Below are positions 1-7,719 of a stretch of 17,344 bases of DNA, piece by piece (positions within the stretch are counted from its first letter, which is position 1; each line of letters begins with the position of its first letter). The stretch covers positions 1 to 17,344 of the forward strand of contig JBJOKB010000020.1 in the NCBI GenBank assembly GCA_046046315.1, given 5' to 3'. Source of the DNA: ATZT02 sp046046315. GTDB lineage: Bacteria > Actinomycetota > Actinomycetes > S36-B12 > UBA5976. The notes under the pieces were generated by a model, which saw nothing but the letters and a program-made list of their open reading frames with translations, was not told where the DNA came from and did no database searches. Position numbers and translations under genes: made by a program.

Positions 1-26
1 AAACACTTACTTGCGAGTCTTAAGCA

Positions 27-62
27 CCAATCTTGATCGAGACGCGCTTGTCTCTCGATTGG
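27..62 (+). other. Imperfect inverted repeat in the leader of the helicase gene
   Basis: CCAATC at 27-32 can pair with GATTGG at 57-62. Inside it, GAGAC at 39-43 can pair with GTCTC at 50-54, leaving an asymmetric internal loop (33-38 against 55-56) and a 6-base apical loop. The structure ends 14 bases before the helicase ATG, so it would lie in the 5' untranslated leader if transcription starts upstream. Folded leaders are known to regulate some DEAD-box helicase genes, for example in cold response, but nothing here proves that role. It could also be a DNA-level operator. No T-tract follows, so it is not a typical terminator. Confidence 0.3.
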
Positions 63-76
63 TAAACGGTTAAATC

Positions 77-2128
77 ATGTCTCTACAACCACGTACTGCT
101 GCCCCTGGAAAAGCCCGCCGCGCAGCCTCAGCTGGAAAGCCGCGCACAAAGAAGAACGCTGCTAAATCCACTAAATCAACATTTAACCCAATAGATAAAG
201 AAGTACGCGCTGTTAAAAAAGATGCGCCGAAAACTACTCGCCGTTACAGCGATGGTCCAAAGGGAACTCCAACACGTAAAGAAGAGCGCAACTTAGAACG
301 CTCAAAGCTCCGCGCAAAGCGTTACCAAGAAAAGATTGCACCAAAAGCCAAGACAACTTCACGCGCTGATGAATTCGTAGCAAAGCGCGCAGAACGCGCT
401 GAGCGTCCAGAAAAAACAGAGCGCACATTTAAGAAAACCGAATACCGCTCCGGTGAATACAAGAAGACAACTTTCAAAAAGACAGATAAGAAATCAGAGT
501 TCAAAAAGACTGACTACAAACAATCTGACACTCGTCCGACCACACGCCGCGAAGCGGCGAAGGCGGACCCAGCAAATGATGGACGTCCAAACTTTGTCCC
601 ACAAAAGCGCACCAAGTGGATCCCTGGTCAAAAGCCGCGCAAGCCTGAAACAGAGCGCCCAGATACAACGCGTGCGAATAACAGAACTGAGAGAACTTTC
701 AAACCTCGCAGCACAACTGATTCACGTACAGTAAACAAAACGTATAGCGGCAAGAAATCAACCACTGCATACCCACGCACACACACCCGTGAAGCAGTTG
801 ATTTCGGTGCAAACGATAATTACATCGTCGATCCAACACCGACAACAACAACTCTTACTGACTCAGACACCACTTGGGCACAACTAGGTATTTCAGCACC
901 ACTCATTAATGCACTTACTGCACAAGGAAAAACAGCACCATTTCCTATTCAGATTGCAACGCTTCCTGATGCACTCAAAGGCCACGACATCTTGGGTCGA
1001 GGACAAACAGGTTCAGGTAAAACTCTTGCATTTGGTTTAGCACTTCTTAACAACCTACAAAACAAACAGGCAAAGCCCCACAAGCCACTTGCTTTAGTAC
1101 TCACACCAACTCGCGAACTTGCACAACAAATCGATGAAGTTCTAACGCCACTTGCTCGCGCAATCGGTCACGAATCAGTTGTTATCGCTGGTGGTATGCC
1201 ATATGCCAAGCAGATCACTGCAATGCGTAAAGCTGTTGCCATTCTTGTTGCAACACCTGGTCGCCTCATCGATTTACTTAATCGCGGAGAAGTACAACTC
1301 GATAACCTCGAAATCACAGTCCTTGATGAAGCAGATCAAATGGCTGACATGGGCTTCTTGCCAGTTGTAAAAGAGATTCTTGATCAGGGCAAAATGGGCG
1401 GACAACGTCTGCTGTTTTCTGCAACTCTTGATCGCGGTGTTGACTCGCTCGTTAAGTCATACCTAAAGAACCCAAAGACACACTCATTACAAAACGACCG
1501 TGCATCTGTATCAACTATGGATCACCACGTTCTAGTTATGCACCCTGGTGATAAAGAATTAATCACTGCACAAATCGCAGCACGCAATGGAAAAACAATT
1601 CTCTTTGTTAAAACTCAACGCGGCGCCGATCGTCTTGCCGACAACCTCGCAAAAGCAGGCGTACCTGTCGGTGCCCTGCACGGTGGAAAGTCACAAGCAG
1701 TTCGTACTCGCACACTCAAGTTATTTAAAGAACAAGAAAACGCGGCCCTCGTCGCAACTGATGTCGCCGCCCGCGGTATCCACGTTGATGGCATCTCACT
1801 CGTTGTTCACGTAGATACACCAACAGATCACAAAGATTATCTACACCGCTCTGGCCGCACAGCACGTGCCGGCGAAGCTGGTGGAGTAGTAGTCCTTGCA
1901 ACAACAAAACAACAAACATCAGTTAAGGGATTAACTTCTCGCGCTGGTGTCACACCTAAATTCGTCGGCGTAAAGCCAAATGATGCCGAATTAATGACAA
2001 TCACAGGCGCCCAAGAACCAAGTGGAATTCCTTACGTCGCCCCAATTGTTGAAAACCGTGGACCTTCTCGCTCTGGTGGAAAGCGCCCGAGACCGAATTC
2101 AAGTCAGCGTCGTAGAAGGCCCAGGTAG
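77..2128 (+). CDS. DEAD-box ATP-dependent RNA helicase with long basic N-terminal extension
   Basis: Cytoplasmic ATP-dependent RNA unwinding or remodelling enzyme of helicase superfamily 2. All core motifs are readable: Q-motif around residues 284-292, Walker A GQTGSGKT 309-316, PTRELAQ 344-350, TPGR 393-396, DEAD 417-420, SAT 448-450 and HRSGRTAR 590-597. The catalytic core occupies about 265-640. Residues 1-265 are low-complexity and rich in Lys, Arg and Thr, with a repeated FKKT(E/D) unit at 118-148, and are probably disordered RNA-binding tail. A short Arg-rich tail (665-683) closes the protein. Minimal bacterial DEAD-box proteins are near 400 residues, so the tail is a large addition. 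The ATG at 77 has no strong Shine-Dalgarno sequence. Base composition is richer in G+C than the genes downstream, so this looks like the stable chromosomal flank. Whether it is a DeaD/CsdA, RhlE or another subfamily cannot be settled by eye. Confidence 0.96.
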   Translation: MSLQPRTAAPGKARRAASAGKPRTKKNAAKSTKSTFNPIDKEVRAVKKDAPKTTRRYSDGPKGTPTRKEERNLERSKLRAKRYQEKIAPKAKTTSRADEFVAKRAERAERPEKTERTFKKTEYRSGEYKKTTFKKTDKKSEFKKTDYKQSDTRPTTRREAAKADPANDGRPNFVPQKRTKWIPGQKPRKPETERPDTTRANNRTERTFKPRSTTDSRTVNKTYSGKKSTTAYPRTHTREAVDFGANDNYIVDPTPTTTTLTDSDTTWAQLGISAPLINALTAQGKTAPFPIQIATLPDALKGHDILGRGQTGSGKTLAFGLALLNNLQNKQAKPHKPLALVLTPTRELAQQIDEVLTPLARAIGHESVVIAGGMPYAKQITAMRKAVAILVATPGRLIDLLNRGEVQLDNLEITVLDEADQMADMGFLPVVKEILDQGKMGGQRLLFSATLDRGVDSLVKSYLKNPKTHSLQNDRASVSTMDHHVLVMHPGDKELITAQIAARNGKTILFVKTQRGADRLADNLAKAGVPVGALHGGKSQAVRTRTLKLFKEQENAALVATDVAARGIHVDGISLVVHVDTPTDHKDYLHRSGRTARAGEAGGVVVLATTKQQTSVKGLTSRAGVTPKFVGVKPNDAELMTITGAQEPSGIPYVAPIVENRGPSRSGGKRPRPNSSQRRRRPR

Positions 2129-2133
2129 GGCTT
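2117..2133 (+). other. Short hairpin spanning the helicase stop codon
   Basis: AGGCCC at 2117-2122 pairs with GGGCTT at 2128-2133 (one G-T wobble), with a 5-base loop that contains part of the TAG stop (2126-2128). It is followed by AAAGGGAAAAGG rather than a T-run, so it lacks the second half of an intrinsic terminator. It might weaken read-through into the glycan genes, or be a by-product of the Arg-rich C-terminal codons. It marks the left composition boundary of the island. Confidence 0.25.
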
Positions 2134-2153
2134 AAAGGGAAAAGGTCTGGACA

Positions 2154-2894
2154 ATGCAAATCAAATCCTACATAGAAGCATTTCTCAAAACTAGAAGGCT
2201 GAATAAGTACCTTAAATATGTAAAGCAAAAACCAGGATATGCACCAGACCTTCACAGATATACACCTTACTTTGAACCGTGGCATCACAACCCTGAATTT
2301 CAGCCATATTTAGAAATATCAAAGAACTTAACCGTTGTCCCACCGGAAAGAATATGGATAATTGTAAATACTCTCCGCAATGTAATAAAACTTACGGGAT
2401 CCGTTTGTGAATTTGGGGTTTACAAAGGAGGTACTGCCTTAGTTATTTCAAAAGTAATCACTGAGTCAGAAATTAAGAAAAATCTATATCTGTACGACTC
2501 ATTCGAGGGTATGCCAAATTTTGCCACTAATAATGATTGGCATGATGAAACTTGGTTTGCTGACACATCCCTTGAAGTAACTGCTTCAATGATCGAGAAT
2601 TCCGAATTTTTGGACGTCAGATTTGTTAAGGGAATAATTCCACAAACTCTATCCATTGCCTTGCCAGAAAAAATTTGTTTTGCTCATATTGATTTAGATT
2701 TATATGTGAGCATTATCGAAACACTTCATAGAATCTATAATAAAATTGTTATGGGGGGAATTTTACTGATTGATGACTATGGAGAACCAACTTGCTATGG
2801 GGCACGTTTAGCTGTCGATGAATTTTTTAATGATAAGCCAGAATTTCCTGTCATTTTACCGACAGGCCAAGCACTGATTATCAGGGGTGATTAG
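2154..2894 (+). CDS. TylF/MycF-family SAM-dependent methyltransferase
   Basis: Probable O-methyltransferase of the TylF (macrocin O-methyltransferase) family, whose members methylate sugar hydroxyls in antibiotics and surface glycans using S-adenosylmethionine and a divalent metal. Family signatures are clear: EFGVYKGG at 86-93 (SAM-binding motif I), YDSFEGMP at 114-121, HIDLDLY at 178-184 and IDDYG at 206-210; the last two supply the acidic metal and catalytic residues in characterised members. The 246-residue length is normal for the family. It starts 25 bases after the helicase stop with AAAGG 12 bases ahead of the ATG, a weak site. No separate promoter is evident, so it may be read through from the helicase. 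It is far more AT-rich than that gene and is the first gene of the glycan island. The actual substrate sugar is unknown; a heptose made by this cluster is the natural guess. Confidence 0.88.
   Translation: MQIKSYIEAFLKTRRLNKYLKYVKQKPGYAPDLHRYTPYFEPWHHNPEFQPYLEISKNLTVVPPERIWIIVNTLRNVIKLTGSVCEFGVYKGGTALVISKVITESEIKKNLYLYDSFEGMPNFATNNDWHDETWFADTSLEVTASMIENSEFLDVRFVKGIIPQTLSIALPEKICFAHIDLDLYVSIIETLHRIYNKIVMGGILLIDDYGEPTCYGARLAVDEFFNDKPEFPVILPTGQALIIRGD
2883..2887 (+). promoter_or_regulatory. Ribosome binding site of the FkbM-like gene
   Basis: AGGGG lies inside the end of the preceding coding region, 10 bases before the ATG at 2898. It is one of the stronger Shine-Dalgarno sequences in the window and supports that start. 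Confidence 0.55.
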
Positions 2895-2897
2895 TCT

Positions 2898-3701
2898 ATG
2901 TTTAATCGAAAAAAAATAAAACATCTTGAAGAACAACTTGTTCAACTTCAAAACAAATTTGAAGAAGAAATATATTACACTTCCAAAGCGGCAAACCCAT
3001 TATTTGGAAAAAGAGTATACGAACTAAAAAAGTTATTGAATCTTTACGCGTTAGACCAGGAAATCAAATGGTTTGGAACCCATGGCGATGGTGGCTATCT
3101 ACTTATTGATGATTTATCCGATAGTGACACGCTTATTTCAGGCGGAATTGGGGATAATGACTCATTCGAACGTGAAATTGCGCCGTATATTAAACAAATT
3201 CAGATGTTTGATCACACGATTAAGAACTATAAGGTGCCAGCTAGCAATTCAAAGTTCCACCAACTAAAGATTTCAGAACACAATGGTCTAAATGAAATTT
3301 CAATTGAAAAGATAGCAACAGATAATCCCTCAGAAGATTATCTCTTGAAACTCGACATCGAAGGTGATGAGTGGGCTGTATTGGACTCTTTAGAAACAGT
3401 TTTTCTAGACAAGTTTCGACAAATAATCGTGGAGTTTCATTATTTTAATCGTGGAATTCAATTTGATTTCCCACGAATAGTTCGGGTGTTGGAAAAACTA
3501 ATGACAAATCATTCACCCTTTTCAATTCATGCGAATAACCATGGTAAGTATATGTATTTTGGAGATCAATCTTTTCCTCAAACTCTCGAGATAGGGTTCG
3601 CACGAAATCGATCATACGAGCTCAGATTAGAAAAAGAAGTTTCCCGGCACACACTTCAGCATCAAAATGCTGAAGAATATGAGGAATTTTTGCTATGGTA
3701 A
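2898..3701 (+). CDS. FkbM-like SAM-dependent methyltransferase
   Basis: Probable class I O-methyltransferase of the FkbM / Methyltransf_21 type, common in exopolysaccharide and glycolipid clusters. Visible signatures are HGDGGYLL at 62-69, SGGIGDNDSFE at 81-91 in the place of SAM motif I, and LKLDIEGDEWAVL at 150-162 followed by IIVEFHYFN at 176-184, which is the typical LDIEG...E core of the family. Residues 5-25 form a short predicted coiled coil rich in Glu, Gln and Lys, perhaps for dimerisation. It begins 3 bases after the TylF-like stop, so the two methyltransferases form a pair, probably decorating the same glycan. It ends only 5 bases from the stop of the convergent HddA-like gene. Substrate unknown. 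Confidence 0.82.
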   Translation: MFNRKKIKHLEEQLVQLQNKFEEEIYYTSKAANPLFGKRVYELKKLLNLYALDQEIKWFGTHGDGGYLLIDDLSDSDTLISGGIGDNDSFEREIAPYIKQIQMFDHTIKNYKVPASNSKFHQLKISEHNGLNEISIEKIATDNPSEDYLLKLDIEGDEWAVLDSLETVFLDKFRQIIVEFHYFNRGIQFDFPRIVRVLEKLMTNHSPFSIHANNHGKYMYFGDQSFPQTLEIGFARNRSYELRLEKEVSRHTLQHQNAEEYEEFLLW

Positions 3702-3706
3702 TAAAT

Positions 3707-4702
3707 CTAGTGAATCTTTGTCGAAATTCCTTGTGGATTTAGAGAAATTTTAAGCGTTAATTCGTTTTGAAATCTTAATTCAAATTTCTCGCGATTTGAT
3801 TCTGGAACTAGAAATAGTACATATCCTGAACTACCTGCTCCGCACAATTTTCCCGCAGAAGCTCCGTTCGTTAATCCTTCCTTGATGATATTGTCAACTC
3901 TAGAATTTGAAACATCCTTTCCAAAGTGCTTCTTCAGATTCCAGCTTTCATTCATTAAGTCGGACAATTTTTCAATAATCTTTGGCGCTGAATCCATTTT
4001 TGGAAGTTCGACACTGCCCTCTTCTGCTAACTTTTTCATTTCATGAAAATACTTTACGGTTTTCTTTTCCATAATTGAGTGAGTTGTTTGACTGGCGAAA
4101 GTATTTGAGTCTCTGTCTGAGCCCACGTAAACCAAATAATGGTAAGCAGAAAGTTCGTCTAGCAGAGTGTCGGAATAGAATGGTTGTGATATCAAATTTT
4201 CGAGTTTTGAAAAATGGTAAGTCCTTAGATTTCCAAATGTTGCATGGTATTGATCTTGTATTCCTCCAATTTCATTCAATATTTTTCTCTCTAGATTGAT
4301 GGCGTCTTCAGCTAAATAATATTTTGATATATTTTCGTTGCCTAGATATTTTTGTATTCCACTTAGCAAGGCAACAGTAAATGCGCTGGATGAACCAAGT
4401 CCGCTTTTTCCCGGTAAATCTGCAAATGTCGCAATATTCAGTCTTTCATTTGGCGCATAAAGTTTTAGCGCCTCCCGGACCACAGGATGGCTCAGATCAG
4501 ACGGTGACGCTACGCTTTCAATTTTTCGATATGTAAATCTTATATTTTCATCTGCTATTTTTGATAATTCATTTAGAAATATATAAACTCTTTTGTTTAT
4601 TGCACTGCCGATAATAACGCTACCAAATTCCATGTAGTAGGAGTGGTAGTCTGTACCACCTCCCAGATAGGAAATTCGGAGAGGTGCTGAACTAATTATC
4701 AT
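3707..4702 (-). CDS. hddA: GHMP-family sugar kinase, D-glycero-alpha-D-manno-heptose-7-phosphate kinase type
   Basis: Predicted to phosphorylate the anomeric C1 of D-glycero-D-manno-heptose 7-phosphate, giving the 1,7-bisphosphate, the second step of NDP-heptose synthesis. The GHMP motifs are intact: PLRISYLGGGTD at 7-18 (motif 1, with the GGGTD seen in HddA and fucokinase-type kinases), PGKSGLGSSSA at 97-107 (ATP-binding motif 2), GGIQDQY at 146-152 and KLCGAGSSGYV at 285-295 (motif 3). Length 331 fits HddA. The start overlaps the end of gmhA by 11 bases, so the first two pathway enzymes are directly coupled, and that neighbour is the main reason for choosing HddA over another GHMP kinase. 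It is the last gene of the minus-strand operon. Kinase family is secure; exact substrate is inferred. Confidence 0.88.
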   Translation of the reverse strand: MIISSAPLRISYLGGGTDYHSYYMEFGSVIIGSAINKRVYIFLNELSKIADENIRFTYRKIESVASPSDLSHPVVREALKLYAPNERLNIATFADLPGKSGLGSSSAFTVALLSGIQKYLGNENISKYYLAEDAINLERKILNEIGGIQDQYHATFGNLRTYHFSKLENLISQPFYSDTLLDELSAYHYLVYVGSDRDSNTFASQTTHSIMEKKTVKYFHEMKKLAEEGSVELPKMDSAPKIIEKLSDLMNESWNLKKHFGKDVSNSRVDNIIKEGLTNGASAGKLCGAGSSGYVLFLVPESNREKFELRFQNELTLKISLNPQGISTKIH

Positions 4703-5291
4703 GACTAGTTTTTGTTTCCGAAAAGTATTTTTCTATTTGACCACATAAAGCCTGACCAATTGCGATGTGCAGTTCTTGTATGTGTGAGGTAACGTTAGAA
4801 TCAACCAAAATATAGTGGTCAGAAATGCTCAATGCTGTTCCTCCACTTTTCCCTAGGAGGGATACAGTTTTTATGCCAAGCGATTTCGCTTTTTCAATTC
4901 CTTTGATCACGTTTACACTATCGCCTGAAGTGCTTATTGAAATGAGAACATCGCCTTGATGGCCTAAGGCCTCAATTTGTCGCTCAAATATATAGTCATA
5001 ACCAAAATCATTTGAAATGGCAGTAATGATTGAACTATTGGTTGTTAATGCCATTGAGTTTAGAGGTTGCCGATTTCTTTCAAATCTTCCAACGAGTTCT
5101 GCGGCTAAGTGTTCGGCATCTGATGCTGAGCCTCCGTTCCCGCACCAGAATATGTTTTTTTGGTGTTCGAGGGCTTCGATTATGAGATTTTGAATCTTAA
5201 CAATTTCATCCATAACTAGGTCATTCTTTGCAAATGTCTCGAAAATAGAACTCGTTTGTAAAAAGTAATTAGAGTAATGCTTAGAATTCAC
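4692..5291 (-). CDS. gmhA: Phosphoheptose isomerase (sedoheptulose-7-phosphate isomerase), SIS domain
   Basis: Converts sedoheptulose 7-phosphate to D-glycero-D-manno-heptose 7-phosphate in the cytoplasm, the entry step of bacterial heptose synthesis. Single SIS domain with GNGGSASDAEH at 51-61, AELVGRF at 64-70, STSGDS at 120-125 and IQELHI at 171-176. Glu65 and His175 fall where E. coli GmhA has its catalytic Glu65 and His180. I chose the GTG at 5291: GGGAG at 5303-5299 sits 7 bases before it, and GTGA overlaps the TGA stop of the upstream GT4 by 4 bases. The open frame continues 16 codons further to an ATG at 5339, but that would give a non-family N-terminus buried in the GT4 gene. The resulting 199 residues match the usual GmhA length. 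The hddA start lies within its last codons. Confidence 0.93.
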   Translation of the reverse strand: MNSKHYSNYFLQTSSIFETFAKNDLVMDEIVKIQNLIIEALEHQKNIFWCGNGGSASDAEHLAAELVGRFERNRQPLNSMALTTNSSIITAISNDFGYDYIFERQIEALGHQGDVLISISTSGDSVNVIKGIEKAKSLGIKTVSLLGKSGGTALSISDHYILVDSNVTSHIQELHIAIGQALCGQIEKYFSETKTSHDN

Positions 5292-6679
5292 TTTAAATCT
5301 CCCATCAATCGCAGAAAATCTTGAGCAGTTTTTTCCCAAGTAAGAACTTCCATCTTATTTAGTGAAACCATATCTAATTCTGAGTTCAAGTTACTAAGTA
5401 TGGCTTTTTTGAGCCCTTCATGGGTGCCATTGTAAATACTTAAATACTCCTTTGGGTATGATTCCATGACGGCCGGAATGCTATTAACAATCGCGGGGAC
5501 TCCAAGTGAAAAAGCTTCTCCGGGAGTCAAACCAACCCCTTCGGCAATCGAAGCAAGAATCAAACCCCTTGACTTTTTCAAATTTTCCTGAATTTGCTTT
5601 GTGGACGGATTAAGCTTGAGGATCAATGGGTAACCCCTAGCAACTAAATCTTTAATTTTGAGCCTTTCGATTTCGCAATTCCATCCATAATTTCCGTAAA
5701 CGTGTAGCTCGGTGTCTAAACCAGAGTTCCAGAGTTCCTCAAAAACTTCCAATACCTGAAGTAAGTTTTTTCTAGGTTCGATGGTTCCGATAGTCACGAA
5801 ATAATTAAACAACTCTTTTTTTCCAGATTCATAGTATTCGAAGTTTACAAGCGGCCTGCGAATTACGCTTATCGATGGATTATGAAAAATGTTTGGAGCT
5901 GAGATAACTTTTCTTGACTCAAATAGTAGATTTAGAGAATTCCTCACAGTCTCTGTTTGACAGATTATATTCGTCGATCCAAAAATCAAATCAAGAAAAT
6001 TAGCGACGTTATCTCTTGTATAATTTGAAGTAAATTCAGGATGAGTTACAGGGAACATATCATGTATACATAAATACAATTCGTTATTAGAGAAACGCTG
6101 GATGGAATTTAAACTTTTTACGCTTAAGTTGTCTAAGATGCTCTCGGGTGCAACGATACGGCAATTAACGGGAATAATGCTCTCCTTGCTCAAAGAATCC
6201 TTATAAAACAAATAATAAATAGGAACCCTAAATGGGAGCAGGATCTTCTTAATGATAGAGATTTTCACTAGTCGGTTTTTCCATAGTGACCGGAGTGAAT
6301 AAAAAATCTTTAACTTTATACTGACCTTGCCCGCCAACAAGCCCATTTCTATTTTACGGATAACGCCCTTTTCGTTGGATACAAAAAGAATGTTTGGGTT
6401 TATTTTTAGCATGGCATTTGCCAGATTAAGTGAATAGTTCTGAATTCCCGTCTGACTTCCAGATTTCCATGTGTGAGTAAGATCCATAAGTATTGTATTT
6501 CTTACTATTCTTACCTCTTGAATTTTGGCATCACAGCAACAGAAGCGTCGGTATTCTAAAGGTGAAATAATTTTTCCTGAATAAAGAGATTCAAGTAACC
6601 AGATTTCCTCATTTAAAACGTTGAGTTTGTTGAGTCTTTTCATGCATTTTTTGCAATTCATTTTTGCTATATTTAACAT
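5288..6679 (-). CDS. GT4-type glycosyltransferase with cysteine-bearing N-terminal extension
   Basis: Predicted retaining GT-B glycosyltransferase of family 4, transferring a sugar from a nucleotide donor onto a growing glycan at the inner membrane face. The GT4 signatures are TIGTIEPRKN at 296-305 (start of the donor-binding domain) and EGVGLTPGEAFSLGVP at 380-395, which holds the EX7E pair Glu380 and Glu388. The usual GT4 N-terminus (hydrophobic strand then TGIQNYS) appears only at about 60-84, so residues 1-58 are extra. They contain Cys9, Cys12 and Cys47-49, a possible metal site. The annotated ATG overlaps the upstream GT4 stop by 7 bases; a second ATG is codon 7 and another (Met65, 6487-6485) would give a protein without the extension, but it has no well-spaced ribosome site. 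Its last bases overlap the gmhA GTG. Donor sugar unknown; heptose is possible given the neighbours. Confidence 0.85.
   Translation of the reverse strand: MLNIAKMNCKKCMKRLNKLNVLNEEIWLLESLYSGKIISPLEYRRFCCCDAKIQEVRIVRNTILMDLTHTWKSGSQTGIQNYSLNLANAMLKINPNILFVSNEKGVIRKIEMGLLAGKVSIKLKIFYSLRSLWKNRLVKISIIKKILLPFRVPIYYLFYKDSLSKESIIPVNCRIVAPESILDNLSVKSLNSIQRFSNNELYLCIHDMFPVTHPEFTSNYTRDNVANFLDLIFGSTNIICQTETVRNSLNLLFESRKVISAPNIFHNPSISVIRRPLVNFEYYESGKKELFNYFVTIGTIEPRKNLLQVLEVFEELWNSGLDTELHVYGNYGWNCEIERLKIKDLVARGYPLILKLNPSTKQIQENLKKSRGLILASIAEGVGLTPGEAFSLGVPAIVNSIPAVMESYPKEYLSIYNGTHEGLKKAILSNLNSELDMVSLNKMEVLTWEKTAQDFLRLMGDLK
5299..5303 (-). promoter_or_regulatory. Ribosome binding site that decides the gmhA start
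   Basis: GGGAG on the minus strand, 7 bases before the GTG at 5291-5289, within the final codons of the upstream glycosyltransferase. It supports the GTG start over the longer ATG start at 5339. Confidence 0.6.
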
Positions 6680-7719
6680 AGGTGGTTTCTCATGAATTGA
6701 ATTAGCTCGTTGGTTTCATCGAGTAGTTTTGGACTATATATGTCTGTATCCCTGAAGCTTTCCAGTGGATTCTTTAGTCTTAGGAGAAAGTTTTCTTCGT
6801 CAAAACAGTTCTTATCTTTTAAGAGTTCTCTGTGCGCTGGAATGTCACTAACCAGTGAGGGAATTCCTCGAATAAGTGCATCCAATAATGGAATATTAAA
6901 TCCTTCATCTTGGCTCAACGAAATGTAGCCCATCGTTGAATCATAAGCTTCACTCAGCTTTGCATCACAAATGGTGCCCAAAAATTCTATTTTTGTCCGT
7001 TCCGTATTTAACTTCAGGTGCATCCGCTGGCGCCAACTCGTACTTCGACCAATTACGTAAGTTTTTATTCCTGTTTTGTCAAATAACAACCCTGCAAAGT
7101 TCGTTGTTGCACTGATGTTTCTGCGGCTAAATAATGTTCCGACATTCAATACATACTTTAAATTTAACATATTACTATTTCTGCAAATTGCACATTTGTT
7201 ACAAGGTGTTAATTCAAATCTACTTTCTTGACATGGAATTACAAATATTCTTAAATCAATTCCGCACATCTTTCTTAGCTCCATCTTCGTGTGAACAGAG
7301 TTGACAACGAAAATTGCCCGATTAACAGCTTCTTCTATTGATCTCTTAAAGATCTTGCGTTGAAGAAAAGAATAGTCATTTGGAAATGTTATCGGATATA
7401 GATCATGTACTCTCAATATCCAATTTGAGTGCTTTGGGGGGATATAAATACCCGGCTGAGACTGCCAGTAAACATGTTTACTTGGGTTCTGAGGATAGAT
7501 TTTTAGTAAATTTAGAATTAAACAAACTAATTTTTGCATCGCTTTTATGATTTTCGTTTTATTCAAATGGTCGATATTTTTAAAAAATTGAGGCTCTGGA
7601 TAGTAGATTTCTACTTGAAATTGTTGTCTCAGTTTCTCAATCAAAGATAACGAATCCCTCGCTATACCCCCAGCCAATCTAGGAGAAGTTAAAAAACTTC
7701 CATCATAAATTATTTTCAT
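6673..7719 (-). CDS. GT4-type glycosyltransferase with internal cysteine cluster
   Basis: Predicted GT-B fold glycosyltransferase. The N-terminal acceptor domain shows a GGIARDS loop at 17-23 and RVHDLYPITFP at 103-113; the donor domain begins at NVGTLFSRRN (192-201), and EGFNIPLLDALIRGIP at 272-287 is the donor-phosphate region. The usual second Glu of the EX7E motif is Asp280 here (Glu272, Asp280), a conservative but notable change. Between the two domains lie Cys163, Cys173, Cys176 and Cys179, a CxxCxxC cluster that could bind zinc. SDIPAHREL at 291-299 is typical of mannosyl/rhamnosyl GT4 enzymes. Length 348 is normal. Its ATG overlaps the stop of the membrane protein gene by 4 bases and its stop overlaps the next GT4 start by 7 bases. 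Donor and acceptor are unknown. Confidence 0.83.
   Translation of the reverse strand: MKIIYDGSFLTSPRLAGGIARDSLSLIEKLRQQFQVEIYYPEPQFFKNIDHLNKTKIIKAMQKLVCLILNLLKIYPQNPSKHVYWQSQPGIYIPPKHSNWILRVHDLYPITFPNDYSFLQRKIFKRSIEEAVNRAIFVVNSVHTKMELRKMCGIDLRIFVIPCQESRFELTPCNKCAICRNSNMLNLKYVLNVGTLFSRRNISATTNFAGLLFDKTGIKTYVIGRSTSWRQRMHLKLNTERTKIEFLGTICDAKLSEAYDSTMGYISLSQDEGFNIPLLDALIRGIPSLVSDIPAHRELLKDKNCFDEENFLLRLKNPLESFRDTDIYSPKLLDETNELIQFMRNHLC

Noticed and set aside
453..734. Second plus-strand frame of 93 codons inside the helicase tail
   Set aside because: It is an alternate reading of the low-complexity Lys/Arg-rich region; such biased codon use often leaves a second frame open.
2129..2153. Insertion-type attachment site at the island's left edge
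   Set aside because: No matching direct repeat was found by eye near 16641, and no integrase or tRNA is present.
2001..2288. Minus-strand open frame of 95 codons across the helicase 3' end and the TylF-like start
   Set aside because: It crosses a gene boundary antisense to two well-supported proteins and has no recognisable domain or ribosome site.
5292..5339. Longer gmhA start at the ATG at 5339
   Set aside because: The GTG at 5291 has a GGGAG site and a 4-base stop overlap, and gives the usual GmhA length.
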